From positions 1-46,393 of the forward strand of contig JAADGJ010000082.1 of NCBI GenBank assembly GCA_013152435.1: DNA of 46,393 nucleotides, given 5' to 3'. Positions within the stretch are counted from its first letter, which is position 1. The number at the start of each line of letters is the position of its first letter. Of the stretch, positions 23,827 to 33,600 are shown piece by piece. The translations under genes and the position numbers were made by a program. This DNA comes from Chloroflexota bacterium. Its GTDB lineage: Bacteria; Chloroflexota; Anaerolineae; DUEN01. The notes below the pieces were generated by a model. The model saw only the letters and a list, made by a program, of their open reading frames with translations, was not told the DNA's origin and made no database searches.

Positions 23827-25329
23827 ATGGATGTCGTGCGGACGGTCCTGGAGACAATCGAGCGAGAATCGTTGATGGCCCCTGGCGATACCGTGGTCGT
23901 CGGCGTGTCTGGGGGGCCGGATTCGCTCTGTCTGCTGCACGTCCTGCGCTCGCTGGCGCCGAATCTGGGGATTCGCCTGGTGGTCGCCCATCTGCATCAT
24001 GGGTTGCGCGGCGCCGAGGCGGACGCCGACGCCGAGTTCGTGCGCCGGATCGCCGCCGAGTGGGACCTTCCGTGCGAGATCGGCCACGCAGATGTGCCCG
24101 CCCTGTCTCAGCGCTACCGGATCGCCGTGGAGGAGACGGCCCGCCGCGCCCGATATGCCTTCCTGGGGCAGGTTGCCCAGCGGATGGGCGCCCCCGTGGT
24201 GGCCGTGGCGCACAACGCGGATGACCAGACGGAGACGGTGCTCATGCACTTCCTTCGCGGGGCCGGGATCTCCGGCCTGCGCGGCATGTTGTATAAGACG
24301 CGTTGGGGAGAGTATCGCCTGTTGGAGCCGCTGGAGCGAGCGCTGGGCGGTCAGCCTACATCTCCTGTGGAGGGCGAGCATCCCCGCTGGCTGGTGCGGC
24401 CGCTGCTGGACGTTCCCCGGGCGGATGTGGAGGCGTACTGTGCCGCTCATGGGCTCACGCCGCGCTTCGATCGCTCCAACCTGGACACCACATATTACCG
24501 CAATCGGCTGCGTCACGAGCTGTTGCCGCTGTTGGAGACCTATAACCCGGGTGTGCGTCAGGTCATCCGGCGCTCAGCGGCGGTGATGGCGGACGACTAC
24601 GAGATATTACGTGCTGCCCTGAACGACGCATGGGCGCGCGTGGAACGGCCATCGCCGGCGGGCGGCATCGCGTTCGACCTGGTGAAGTGGCGCGCCCTGC
24701 CTCGAGGGCTACAGCGGGCCACGCTGCGGGAGGCGGTACACCGCCTGCGCCGGACGTTGCGGGACATCAACTTCGTGCACATCGAGCAGGCGCTGCGCGT
24801 GGCTCGATCCGGCGAGACCGGCGATCGGGCGACGCTGCCCCGGGGGCTGATGTTGCGGGTGGACTACGATCGCATCGAGATCGCCGATGAGGAGGCCACC
24901 CCACAGCTGCCCGGCCCCCAGGTACGGGAGCCTCGCCCGCTGACCTGTCCGGGGATCACGCCGCTGGATGAGGGCTGGGAGATCGAGGCTCGGCGTCTCC
25001 CCGTCGAGGAGCTGCCATCCGGGTGGCGAGAGAACCCGGACCCCTGGCAGGCGTGGCTGGACGCGGACGCACTGGGGGAATCGCCCGTGGTGCGCCCACG
25101 GCGTCCGGGCGATCGATTCCAGCCGCTGGGGATGGGAGGCAAATGGGTGAAGCTGAACGAGTTCATGATCAACGTCAAGCTGCCGGCCGCCCTGCGGTCG
25201 AGGTGGCCGTTGGTGGAAGGGGTGCAGGGCATCGCCTGGGTGGTGGGCTATCGGGTGGATGAGCGGGCGAAGATTTGCCCCTCGACGCGGCATGTGGTGC
25301 ACCTGGTCTGTCGGGAGGCCGGGGCGTGA
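23827..25329 (+). CDS. tilS: tRNA(Ile)-lysidine synthetase TilS
   Basis: This enzyme attaches lysine to C34 of the CAU-anticodon tRNA-Ile using ATP, so that AUA is read correctly. It is 500 aa. The N-terminal PP-loop SGGPDS is at 28-33, with HLHHGLRG and AHNADDQTETVLM further on. The C-terminal TilS domain holds VVRPRRPGDRFQPLG and WVVGYRVDERAKI. An earlier in-frame Met at 23779 would place the -10 box inside the gene, so the ATG at 23827 is chosen. It starts a tightly packed operon; its stop overlaps the next GTG (GTGA). Confidence 0.94.
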   Translation: MDVVRTVLETIERESLMAPGDTVVVGVSGGPDSLCLLHVLRSLAPNLGIRLVVAHLHHGLRGAEADADAEFVRRIAAEWDLPCEIGHADVPALSQRYRIAVEETARRARYAFLGQVAQRMGAPVVAVAHNADDQTETVLMHFLRGAGISGLRGMLYKTRWGEYRLLEPLERALGGQPTSPVEGEHPRWLVRPLLDVPRADVEAYCAAHGLTPRFDRSNLDTTYYRNRLRHELLPLLETYNPGVRQVIRRSAAVMADDYEILRAALNDAWARVERPSPAGGIAFDLVKWRALPRGLQRATLREAVHRLRRTLRDINFVHIEQALRVARSGETGDRATLPRGLMLRVDYDRIEIADEEATPQLPGPQVREPRPLTCPGITPLDEGWEIEARRLPVEELPSGWRENPDPWQAWLDADALGESPVVRPRRPGDRFQPLGMGGKWVKLNEFMINVKLPAALRSRWPLVEGVQGIAWVVGYRVDERAKICPSTRHVVHLVCREAGA

Positions 25330-26543
25330 GCTCTCCCGCTGCAGGTAATGGGAGGCTGCCCCGGGTCGTGCTGAAGCCCGGCAAGGAGCGCCCGGTGCAT
25401 TTCCGGCATCCCTGGCTGTTCTCCGGCGCCATCCAGAGCATCGATGACGCGGCCCGGGATGGCGAGGTCGTGGAGGTGGTCGACGCGCGTGGGGACCGGC
25501 TGGCGCGAGGGTTCCTCAATCGCCGCTCGCAGATCGTCGTCCGGCTGCTGACCTGGGATCCGGACGAGGAGATCGATCGGGCGTTCTGGAGGCGACGGCT
25601 GGAGCGGGCGATCCAAGGCCGTGCGGACCTGGCCGCCGATTCGCAGACGGACGCCTACCGTCTGGTCTTCAGCGAGAGCGACGGGATCCCCGGCCTGGTG
25701 GTGGATCACTATGCCGGCTGGCTGGTGGTTCAGTTCTCCTCCCGGGGTGTCGAGGCGGTGCGAGACACGCTGGTGGCGTTGTTGGAGGAGCTGCTCCAGC
25801 CGGCGGGGATCTACGAGCGGGTCGATCCGACCGCCCGGCGCCGGGAGGGGTTGGGGCTATCCGAGGGAGTGCTCGTCGGCCAGGAGCCGCCGGAGCTGGT
25901 CGAGATTCGAGAGGCGGGATACCGGTTTCTCGTCGATCTGCGTCGTGGGCAGAAAACCGGCTTCTATTTGGATCAGCGGGAGAATCGGGGCGTTGTGGGC
26001 GGGATCTGTCGTGGAGCCCGGGTCCTCAACGCCTTCTCCTATACGGGGGCGTTCGCCGTCTATGCCCTGGCCGGCGGCGCGACCTCCGTGGTGAATATCG
26101 ACACCTCCTATGAAGCCCTGGAGCTGGCCGAGCGGAACCTGTCCCTCAACGGCTTTTCTGACGATCGGTACGAGCTGATCCAAGGGGACGTGTTCCAGAT
26201 CCTGCGGGATTACCGTGCGGCGGGGGAGCAATTCGACGTCATCGTATTGGATCCACCCAAGTTCGCCACCACGCGAGGGCAGGTGGCGTCGGCCGCACGG
26301 GGATACAAGGATATCAATCTCTCGGCGATGCGTTTGCTGCGGCCCGGGGGATTGCTGGCGACGTTCTCATGCTCGGGTCTGATCTCGTCGGATCTGTTTC
26401 AGAAGATCGTGTTCGGGGCGGCGATCGACGCCCGACGAGATGTACAGGTCATCGGGCGCTTGGCGCAGGGATCGGATCATCCGGTCCTGTTGAGCTTTCC
26501 GGAGTCGGAGTATCTGAAGGGGCTGCTATGTCGGGTGTGGTGA
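25326..26543 (+). CDS. RlmI-like class I SAM-dependent rRNA methyltransferase
   Basis: A 405-aa protein with an N-terminal PUA domain (about 12-90, VVLKPGKERPVHFRHPWLFS) and a C-terminal Rossmann methyltransferase. The SAM loop is NAFSYTGAFAVYALAGGATS, and the catalytic-region motif is VIVLDPPKFATTRG, followed by FSCSGLIS near the end. These match the RlmI/YccW family, which makes 5-methylcytosine in 23S rRNA; the exact target here is not proven. GTG start overlapping the tilS stop, with GGAGG 7 nt upstream. Confidence 0.9.
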   Translation: MSSPAAGNGRLPRVVLKPGKERPVHFRHPWLFSGAIQSIDDAARDGEVVEVVDARGDRLARGFLNRRSQIVVRLLTWDPDEEIDRAFWRRRLERAIQGRADLAADSQTDAYRLVFSESDGIPGLVVDHYAGWLVVQFSSRGVEAVRDTLVALLEELLQPAGIYERVDPTARRREGLGLSEGVLVGQEPPELVEIREAGYRFLVDLRRGQKTGFYLDQRENRGVVGGICRGARVLNAFSYTGAFAVYALAGGATSVVNIDTSYEALELAERNLSLNGFSDDRYELIQGDVFQILRDYRAAGEQFDVIVLDPPKFATTRGQVASAARGYKDINLSAMRLLRPGGLLATFSCSGLISSDLFQKIVFGAAIDARRDVQVIGRLAQGSDHPVLLSFPESEYLKGLLCRVW

Positions 26544-27019
26544 GCGATCGGATGGGCGGAAGGCGTATGCGGGCGTATGATCTCGGCGTGGGGGCGGCTG
26601 TGGTGCGGGATGGCCGTGTGCTCCTGGTGCGGGAGGCGGCCGGGCCTCACGCGGGGACGTGGAGCTTCCCGAAAGGGGTGGTGGAGCCGGGCGAGACGGC
26701 GGACGAGGCGGCGCTGCGGGAGCTGCGTGAGGAGGCAGGGCTGGACGGCCGTGTGGTCGGCGTGGTGGGGTTGCGCACCCGCTCCCGACCCGGGTTCTCC
26801 TCCATCTTCGTCGTCTTCCGGGTCGAGGCCGATGGTGAGCCCAGGCCGGATCGACAGGAGGTCAGCCAGGCCCGTTTCTTCTCGCCGGATGAGTTGCTTG
26901 CTCTGGAGCCCATTTTCCCGCTGACCCGGACGCTGGCGCTCCGGGCGTTGAACGGACATGTGCCCCTGCACGAGCTGGAATGCCCTTCTTCAGGATCGGA
27001 TTATAAGGTGTTCGCATGA
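26528..27019 (+). CDS. Nudix hydrolase
   Basis: A 163-aa pyrophosphohydrolase with an exact Nudix box, GVVEPGETADEAALRELREE followed by AGL, around residues 56-78. The fold start AYDLGVGAAVVRDGRVLLV is clear. Possible substrates include damaged nucleotides, ADP-ribose or dinucleotide polyphosphates; the sequence does not decide. The ATG at 26528 (AAGGGG upstream) overlaps the methyltransferase by 16 nt. A GTG at 26540 with a GTGA overlap is an alternative start. Its stop overlaps the next gene by 4 nt. Confidence 0.92.
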   Translation: MSGVVSDRMGGRRMRAYDLGVGAAVVRDGRVLLVREAAGPHAGTWSFPKGVVEPGETADEAALRELREEAGLDGRVVGVVGLRTRSRPGFSSIFVVFRVEADGEPRPDRQEVSQARFFSPDELLALEPIFPLTRTLALRALNGHVPLHELECPSSGSDYKVFA

Positions 27020-27627
27020 CGGGAAAACGACGCAGCCTGTACGAAAGACGGGCCTCTTACTGGGCGGAGGATCTGGAGGACCGCACGTTCGAGATGGCCG
27101 TGCGGGAGCAGCTTGATCTGTTGGGGTGGGACTACGAGGATCACACGAAGGCGTTGCATCGGCCCGATTTCCTGATTCACACCCGGGTGCGTGGCGAGGT
27201 GGTGCGCGTGGCGCTGGAGGTGAAGGAGAAGCGGCAGCGTTATCGCCCGCGCTGGGCCGAGCTGGCGGGGATCGATGAGCGCCATCTGTTGGTTCAGGAC
27301 GAGGTATCCGCCCGCCTGCTGCTGGCCTACGCCCCCAGGGCCTTCCTGTTGTTCTGGGATCACACGGATCCCGATCAGCCGTATGTGCTCTACTCCATCA
27401 TCGACCTCTTTTGTATCCCCCGGCGACGTGTCCGCCGTCCGATCCGGCGCCAGGAGGCGAGGTTCAAGGCGAAATGGCTTCTGGACCGGCGGCACGGTCG
27501 TTCGTTTGCCCGGCTGCGGGATGTGTTCGCCCACCTGAAGAATGCTCTGGCTCGGGACCTGGACGATGATCTGCGGCGCATTGACATCCATGGCGATTTC
27601 GTCGGCGAGACCATCGAGACGCTGTGA
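27016..27627 (+). CDS. Putative PD-(D/E)XK-fold protein
   Basis: A 203-aa soluble protein, not matched to a named family. An N-terminal helix with E26 is followed by RPDFLI (D51) and VALEVKEK (E68, K70). This D...ExK spacing with hydrophobic strands is the core of PD-(D/E)XK nucleases. The C-terminal half is rich in Arg and Lys (IPRRRVRRPIRRQEARFKAK), which would suit nucleic-acid binding. It is coupled to the Nudix gene (ATGA overlap) at the end of the tilS operon, suggesting a role in RNA or DNA quality control. The fold call is by eye only. Confidence 0.6.
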   Translation: MTGKRRSLYERRASYWAEDLEDRTFEMAVREQLDLLGWDYEDHTKALHRPDFLIHTRVRGEVVRVALEVKEKRQRYRPRWAELAGIDERHLLVQDEVSARLLLAYAPRAFLLFWDHTDPDQPYVLYSIIDLFCIPRRRVRRPIRRQEARFKAKWLLDRRHGRSFARLRDVFAHLKNALARDLDDDLRRIDIHGDFVGETIETL

Positions 27628-27669
27628 GCAGAGGGGGATCGCGTCGCGCGTCCCCCCTGGCGGCGTGTT

Positions 27670-27699
27670 TTGCCTCCCTCTCCCCGAGTGTGGTAAAAT
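27670..27699 (+). promoter_or_regulatory. Promoter of hpt
   Basis: -35 TTGCCT (27670-27675), 18-bp spacer, extended -10 TGG-TAAAAT (27694-27699). The leader to 27873 is about 165 nt, with a hairpin near 27744-27765 (GCCGTCAG against CTGGCGGC). No known riboswitch class is recognised in it. Confidence 0.6.
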
Positions 27700-27872
27700 G
27701 GCGCCGCAAGGGGTCGTTGACATGATTCATTGCCTACCGGAGCGCCGTCAGTATCGTGCTGGCGGCTTCTTCTCTTACGGCTTGGTGCTGGGAAGCCCGG
27801 CCGGGTCGTTCCCTCCAGATTCATCCCCGGCATCCTCGCAGGCGGGGCGATAGGAGTGGGAGAAAGGCGCTC

Positions 27873-28433
27873 ATGACGAATCATCAACTCCTGGATGATG
27901 TGGCGCGCGTGTTGATCTCGGAGGAGGAGCTCCAAGCTCGCATCGCGGAACTGGGTGAGCAGATCAGCCGTGACTACAAAGGGCGGGCGCTGTTGCTCAT
28001 CGCCGTGTTGAAAGGGAGCGTGCTCTTTATGGCAGATCTCATGCGCGCCATTCATATCCCTCACGCGATCGATTTCATGGCGACGTCCAGTTATGGCAGC
28101 GGCACGGAGTCCAGCGGCGTGGTCCGTATCCTGAAGGACCTGGATGAACCCATCGAGGGGAAGGACGTCCTGGTGGTAGAGGACATCATCGATACCGGGC
28201 GAACGCTGGATTACCTGCTGCGCATCCTGGAGGAGCGCAACCCGGCCTCGCTGCGGGTTTGTACCCTGCTGGATAAGCGGGAACGGCGGGAGGTCGATGT
28301 CCCCGTTCACTATGTGGGGTTCACCATCCCCAACGAGTTCGTGATCGGGTACGGCCTGGATTATGCTCAGATCTATCGGAACCTGCCGTTCATTGGCGTG
28401 CTGAAGCCGGAGGTGTATTCGCGTGGTCCATAA
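27873..28433 (+). CDS. hpt: Hypoxanthine phosphoribosyltransferase
   Basis: A cytosolic 186-aa purine salvage enzyme that joins hypoxanthine or guanine to PRPP. The PRPP loop [11 protein letters not shown] is at 101-111, the pyrophosphate loop [12 protein letters not shown] near 45-56, and the C-terminal [20 protein letters not shown] is typical of the HPRT group. An open frame continues upstream, but the ATG at 27873 with GAGAAAGG before it gives the standard length. Its end overlaps the LysM/M23 gene by 11 nt, so both are expressed together; in many bacteria hpt is instead next to tilS and ftsH. Confidence 0.93.
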   Translation: MTNHQLLDDVARVLISEEELQARIAELGEQISRDYKGRALLLIAVLKGSVLFMADLMRAIHIPHAIDFMATSSYGSGTESSGVVRILKDLDEPIEGKDVLVVEDIIDTGRTLDYLLRILEERNPASLRVCTLLDKRERREVDVPVHYVGFTIPNEFVIGYGLDYAQIYRNLPFIGVLKPEVYSRGP

Positions 28434-29655
28434 GGGCTGGTGGGGTGGCCTTCTCGTCCTGGCGTTGTTCCTGTGCCTGGCGCCGGCCGTGGCCGCCTCC
28501 TCGGGCGAGACCTACATCGTCCGTCCGGGCGACACGCTGATTCGAATCGCCTCTCGCTACCAGGTCTCCGTGGAGGAGCTGGCCCGGGCGAATCGCTTGA
28601 GTGATCCCGACCTGATCGTGGTGGGGCAGCGGTTGATCATCCCGGGGACGGCCAGCTCCCCGATGGTTCCGATCAGCGGGACGCTGCCGTACCGCGTGCA
28701 GCCAGGGGACACCTTGTCCATCCTGGCGCAGCGCTTTGGCACCACGGTCGAGGCCATCTCTGAGGCCAACGGCCTGGAAGATCCCGATCTGATCGTGGTG
28801 GGGCAGCTGCTCTCCGTGCCTACAGTGCTCGCCGACGAGGCGCCTCTCCTGCCCAAGGGGCCGATCACGGCGGTTCGTGTGGATCCGGCCGTGGCGGAAC
28901 AGGGGCAGACGTTGTTCGTGCGGGTGCGGCTGGCCACGTCGTCTGCGCTGACGGTGACGTTTGAGGGGGCGCCCGTGCTCATGGTCGCCGACGAGGATGG
29001 ATACTGGGGGGTGGCCCCTGTCGGCGCTCTGATGGCGCCGGGGCGCAAATCCCTGCGAGTGCGCGTGGCGTCAGGCGGAGAGGTGACCGAGATCGAGTGG
29101 CCGGTGTGGATCGTGCAGGGGGACTATGACGTGCAGCACGTGGTTCTGCCCCCGGCCAAAGGCGATCTCCTGGACCCTCAGAAGCTGCGGGCGGAGCGGG
29201 AGAAGCTGGCCGAGGTCTGGGCGGACACGGTGGATCGGCCGTTGTGGGAGGGACCGTTCGTGACGCCTCTGCCACCCCGCTTTGTCACGTCGTCTCCCTT
29301 CGGCACGCGGCGCTCCTACAATGGCGGCCCGGTGAGCAGCTATCATGAGGGACACGACTTTGCCGCTCCGGAGGGCACGCCCGTGGTCGCCCCGGCCGCC
29401 GGACGCGTGGTCCTCGCCGAGCCGTTGGCCGTGCGGGGGAACGCGGTGGCCATCGATCACGGCCTGGGCGTGCACACCGGCTATTGGCACCTGTCGAGCA
29501 TCGATGTGAAGCCGGGCCAGAGGGTGCAGGTGGGGGACGTGATCGGCCGGGTGGGCACGACCGGGCTCTCCACCGGGGCGCATCTGCATTGGGAGCTGCG
29601 TATCGGCGATGTCCCCGTGGATCCCCTGACGTGGACGCGACGGTCCTTCCCCTGA
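28423..29655 (+). CDS. Secreted LysM-M23 peptidase
   Basis: A 410-aa exported cell-wall protein. A signal peptide (about 1-25, ending VAAS) precedes two LysM domains (about 30-74 and 89-133) that bind glycan, then a beta-rich linker domain (145-240), and a C-terminal M23/LytM endopeptidase. Zinc ligands H311, D312-region and H387-x-H389 (HLHWEL) are present, so it should be active on peptide cross-links. GTG start at 28423 inside the hpt end. It likely works with the nearby rod-shape genes in wall remodelling. Confidence 0.92.
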   Translation: MVHKGWWGGLLVLALFLCLAPAVAASSGETYIVRPGDTLIRIASRYQVSVEELARANRLSDPDLIVVGQRLIIPGTASSPMVPISGTLPYRVQPGDTLSILAQRFGTTVEAISEANGLEDPDLIVVGQLLSVPTVLADEAPLLPKGPITAVRVDPAVAEQGQTLFVRVRLATSSALTVTFEGAPVLMVADEDGYWGVAPVGALMAPGRKSLRVRVASGGEVTEIEWPVWIVQGDYDVQHVVLPPAKGDLLDPQKLRAEREKLAEVWADTVDRPLWEGPFVTPLPPRFVTSSPFGTRRSYNGGPVSSYHEGHDFAAPEGTPVVAPAAGRVVLAEPLAVRGNAVAIDHGLGVHTGYWHLSSIDVKPGQRVQVGDVIGRVGTTGLSTGAHLHWELRIGDVPVDPLTWTRRSFP

Positions 29656-29750
29656 GAGGTACCCTCCACATCTCCTCATTATGGAGTTGGTGGTTGAGGG
29701 AGCCCCTCAGGCGCCTTGCCGGCAGATTTTCGGACACGCTCTTAAAGAAA
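29656..29750 (+). repeat. Right half (copy C) of the structured intergenic repeat
   Basis: This copy has only the last part of the element: the 3' arm of stem 3 (ACCCTCCAC), stem 4 (TGAGGG-agc-CCCTCA), GCCGGCAGATTTTCGG and the right inverted end ACACGCTCTTAAAG. It abuts the rplY terminator directly. Confidence 0.75.
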
Positions 29751-29774
29751 AGGCCTGCGCACGTGCGCAGGCCT
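29744..29774 (-). terminator. Rho-independent terminator of rplY
   Basis: Perfect 24-bp palindrome at 29751-29774 (AGGCCTGCGCAC and its complement). On the minus strand it is followed by TTTCTTTAAG. Confidence 0.85.
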
Positions 29775-29797
29775 GACTCGTTGGCTCCGGAGGCGGA

Positions 29798-30490
29798 TCA
29801 CTCTTCCTCGGATTCCTCCGCCTCTTCCTCCTCTTCCTCGGCGGCTTTGCCCTTGCCGATGACCTCAGGTTCCGTGATGGCAGGCTCCTCGACGATCTCT
29901 TCCTCTTCGCCCACCTCGGAGGCCACGGCACGGGACATGACGACGCTCACGACCGTTTCGTTCGGATCGGAGACGATCTCCACCCCATCAGGCACGGATA
30001 GGTCAGATACCAGGATGGATTGGCCGGCGTCGGCAAGGCCGGAGATGTCCACCTCGATGGATTCCGGGATATCGGCCGGGAGACATTCCACCTCGACGGT
30101 GCTCATGTTCTGCACCAGGATGGCGCCCAGGGTTGTGGCCGGGGCCTCGCCCACGATGTGCACGGGCACTTCGGCGCGTAGCTTCTCCGTCATGGTCACA
30201 CGGTAGAAGTCCACGTGGAGGAGGTGGCGCCGGACCGGATGGCGTTGTACCTCTCGCACGAGGACGGCGTCACTGGTGGCGCCGTTGCCATCCTGGATCC
30301 GAAGCGTAACCAGCTGCGTGTATCCGGCCTGCCGCAGGGCGCGCTCCATGTCATGCTCGTTCACCTGGATCGCCTGTGAGGGCTTGTTCGCCCCGTAGAC
30401 GACCGCCGGGATCCATCCCTGGGCCCGTAATCGCTTCACCTTCCGTCCCGTAACCGAGCGTGGTTGCGCATTCAATTCCACAGTTGCCAT
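29798..30490 (-). CDS. rplY: Ribosomal protein L25, CTC type
   Basis: A 230-aa 50S subunit protein binding 5S rRNA. The N-terminal L25 domain (about 1-92, with RAQGWIPAVVYG and HLLHVDFYRV) is followed by the TL5/CTC C-terminal domain (about 95-185, with VPVHIVGEAP and VDISGLADAGQSILV). A long acidic tail of mostly Glu ends the protein; it is longer than in the short gamma-proteobacterial L25. ATG at 30490 with TAGGAG upstream. It has its own strong promoter and terminator. Confidence 0.95.
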   Translation of the reverse strand: MATVELNAQPRSVTGRKVKRLRAQGWIPAVVYGANKPSQAIQVNEHDMERALRQAGYTQLVTLRIQDGNGATSDAVLVREVQRHPVRRHLLHVDFYRVTMTEKLRAEVPVHIVGEAPATTLGAILVQNMSTVEVECLPADIPESIEVDISGLADAGQSILVSDLSVPDGVEIVSDPNETVVSVVMSRAVASEVGEEEEIVEEPAITEPEVIGKGKAAEEEEEEAEESEEE

Positions 30491-30588
30491 ATCCTAAACT
30501 CCTACCTGGCGCCAAAGGCTCTCGTGTATGCCTCCACTGGGCCTGGGCCCGGTGCATGGATTGCGCCGTGGTTTGTGTGCATACATAA

Positions 30589-30650
30589 CCCCCCGCAATC
30601 GCAGGGGGCATACGCAAAGGGATTCTACAAGAGGTTTCCTCTTTCGTCAA
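30589..30650 (-). promoter_or_regulatory. rplY promoter and 5'-end stem-loop
   Basis: On the minus strand, -35 TTGACG (30645-30650), 17-bp spacer, -10 TAGAAT (30622-30627). The spacer is a dyad (AAGAGG/CCTCTT, 30629-30643) that could be an operator. The -35 overlaps the stop of the upstream SARP gene. A stem (CCCCCGC/GCaGGGGG, 30589-30608) lies within about 6 nt of the expected mRNA start and could protect the transcript or bind L25. Confidence 0.65.
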
Positions 30651-33600
30651 GAAATGGAAGCGGGGCGGTACACCTTTCTGGCGATCACATCTTCCAGTTT
30701 GCTGTTCCTTCCTCGCTCCTGTGCGGCGGTTGCCGCCTCGGGCGATAATCGGGCGGACAGGCGGTTGAGGAGATCCTGGGCCTTCTCCCTTGTGCGGGTT
30801 TCGGTGGCGGGGTGTTGCAGGGCGAAGGCCAGGTTCTCGATGGCCCTTTCCGCCTCCCCCTCCTCCGCCAGGAGCCATGCGGATTCGACCAGCACATCCA
30901 TGACCATGAAAAGCGATGGGATCTGAGCGGAGATCTCCAGCGCCTCCTGGAAATATCGTCCGGCCGCCTGCCTGTTCCCCATCGCCCGGGCGACGCTGCC
31001 CATGGTGTTGAGGACGATGGCGACCCCCAGCTGCTCCCCGATCTCCCGACGTAGGGCCAGGCTTTCTTGAAGTAGACGTTGGGCCTCCTCGTATTCGCCC
31101 TGGTGGTAGGCCATGTCTCCCAGGTTGCCCAGGGTGAGGGCCACCCCCCACTGATCGCCGTTCTCCCGAAAGATGTCCAGGCTCTCCTGGTAGAACCGCT
31201 TCGCTTCGTCATACGCCTCCTGGCAGTGGGCGACCAGGGCCAGATTCTGGAGGGCTCGGGCGATCCCTCGGCGATATCCGATCGCTCGACAGATTGCCAG
31301 GCTCTCCTGGCTGAGCTGTCGGGCCTCCTCGTATGCTCCCAGGGTGCGCTCTGCGATGCCCAGGTTGTTGAGCAGTACGGCCATCCGGCGTTGGTCGCCG
31401 AGCGCCCGATACAGGGAGAGGCTTCTCCGGAAGAGCCTTTTCTCCTCTTCGTAGTCCCCTTGCAGCCCGGCGACGACGCCCAGGTTATTCAAGGCGAGGG
31501 CCATCTCCCGTCGGCTGCCCACCTTCCGAGCGATCGCAAGGCCTTCCTCCAGGAGTTCTTGCGCCCTCCGATAGCGGCCAAGGTAGTAAGTGAGTATGCC
31601 CTGTCGTATCAGGAGACGCCCCAGCGTTTTTCGGTCGGAATCCAGGTGATGTGCCTCCTTCAGCGAGTCCACCGTCCTCCTGATCATCTCCTCGCCTTCC
31701 CGGAACCGGCTACGCATCTCATAGAAGAGGTACAAGGACTCCAGCATCCGGTCGATCTCTGCGATCTTCCCCTGGGTGATCGCCCAGGTCCATCCCGCCC
31801 GTATGTTCTCGATCTCCTCGCTGATCTCTTCCAGGGCTTCCTCTCGCTCCGCGTTGCCCAAAGAGGCTTCTCTCTGGTGAAGGAAGGCGGCGTAATAAGC
31901 GCAATGGCGGTCTTGGGTTTCGGACCTCTCCTGAGGGACCTGTTGGAGCTTTTCCTCCGCGTATTGACGCAGCAGATCGTGCATCTCGTATCGCCCGTCC
32001 ACCCCTTTGCGCAGGAGGGACTTTTCCTCCAACGCGGCGAGCAAGGCGGGAGAGGCGTCTGCGACGAACCCTGCCGCTTCCTGCCGGAATCCCCCTCGGA
32101 AGACGGACAATTTCCTGAGCGTCCGCCTTTCCTCCTTTGAGAGCATCCGCCAGGAGTAGTCGAACGTGGCTCTCAGGCTATGGTGACGTTCAGGCATGTC
32201 TTGTAGGGGAGTGGTCAGGAAGTCCAGATTGCGCTTGATCTCTCGGGCGATGGTGGCGCAGGGGAACTTCCGCACCCACGCGGCAGCCAGCTCGATCCCC
32301 AAAGGCATCCCCTCCACCGATCGGCAGATGGATATGACGGAGGTCTTTTCTCGCTCGAGGGAGAAGCGTGGATGGGTTCGGAGGGCGATCTGCAGAAACA
32401 GCTGCACGGCCCCACAGGCTCTCAGGTCCTGGAGAGGGCTTTCGCCGTTCTCCGGGATTCTTAGGCCCTCGACCTCGAAGATCCACTCCCATCGCAGGTG
32501 TAACCGCTCCCGGGAGGTGACCAGGAGCTTTACCTCCGGGGCGTTTTCCAGGATCTCCACGAGGAGATCTGCGCCCTCTCGCAGGTGCTCAAAGCCATCT
32601 AGGAGGAGCAGCATCTCCCTATCACGCAGATAGCGCAGGAGCTGGGTCTTGGGCTCCTCCTGGCTATGTACGGGAGGGGACAGGGCGTCCAGAATCGCAG
32701 AGGCCAGGAGGGTCGCTGTGGGGACGGGGGCCAGCGGGACGAAACAGATGCCATGGAGGAAATGGTCGCTGTTCTGGGCGGCCGCCCGGAGGGCCAGGCG
32801 GGTTTTGCCGATCCCCCCGGGTCCGGTCAGCGTGAGGAGGCGGCACTCCGGGTTGGCCAACAGGTGGCGGATCTCTTGCAGTTCCCTCTCTCGGCCGACG
32901 AAAGGGGTGGGTTGCGGTGGCAGGTTATGGCGTCGCGTCGTCCTCGCCGTCCGGATGCGCTTGTACAGGGCGATGGTCTCCGGGGATGGCTCCACGTTCA
33001 GCTCTTCCGCCAGGATGCGGCGGCAGCTCTCGAATTGGGCCAGGGCTGCATTGTACTGACCGGTGCGGGCCAGGAGCAGCATCTTCTGTCGATGCGCCTC
33101 CTCCCGCCATGGGTCCAGGGCCACCAGGCGAGAGGCGAAGTCGAGGGCCGTGCGATATTCGCCTTGTTGCATGTGGTGGGTGACCAGCTGGTCTAAAGCC
33201 CAGGTGATCCGTTGATGCCAGCGCTCTCGTTCGATGGCCAGCCATGCTTCAAAGTCGGGGCAGTTGGCCGGAGACAGGCCTGCCAGCAATTCCCCTCGGT
33301 ACAACGCCACCGCAGCGGCCAGCGAGCCCGGATCTCCCTGATCCATCAGCGCATGGAATTGGTCCACATCCAGTTGGTGCTCAGGCGTGCGTCGGAACTG
33401 GACCATGTGTCGGTCGGCCTGAAGGGAATCAGGCAGGAGGGAGGTCAGGTTATTCAGCGCCCGGCGCAGGTTGCTCCTCCCCCGAGCTTCTGGTCTATCG
33501 CCCCAGAAGAGGGCCGCTAAGTGGCTGCGGGGAATGGGGTGGGAGTGCAAGGCCAGGTAGCAGAGCAGTGCCAGGGCTTTTTGGGATTCGAAGCCGTGTA

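Noticed and set aside
27700-27872. Riboswitch in the hpt leader
   Set aside because: The leader has hairpin potential but none of the conserved boxes of purine, PRPP or cobalamin classes that I can recognise.
31079-32140. 353-codon plus-strand frame antisense to the SARP gene
   Set aside because: It mirrors the TPR and linker region of a clear regulator and shows no start signal or domain.
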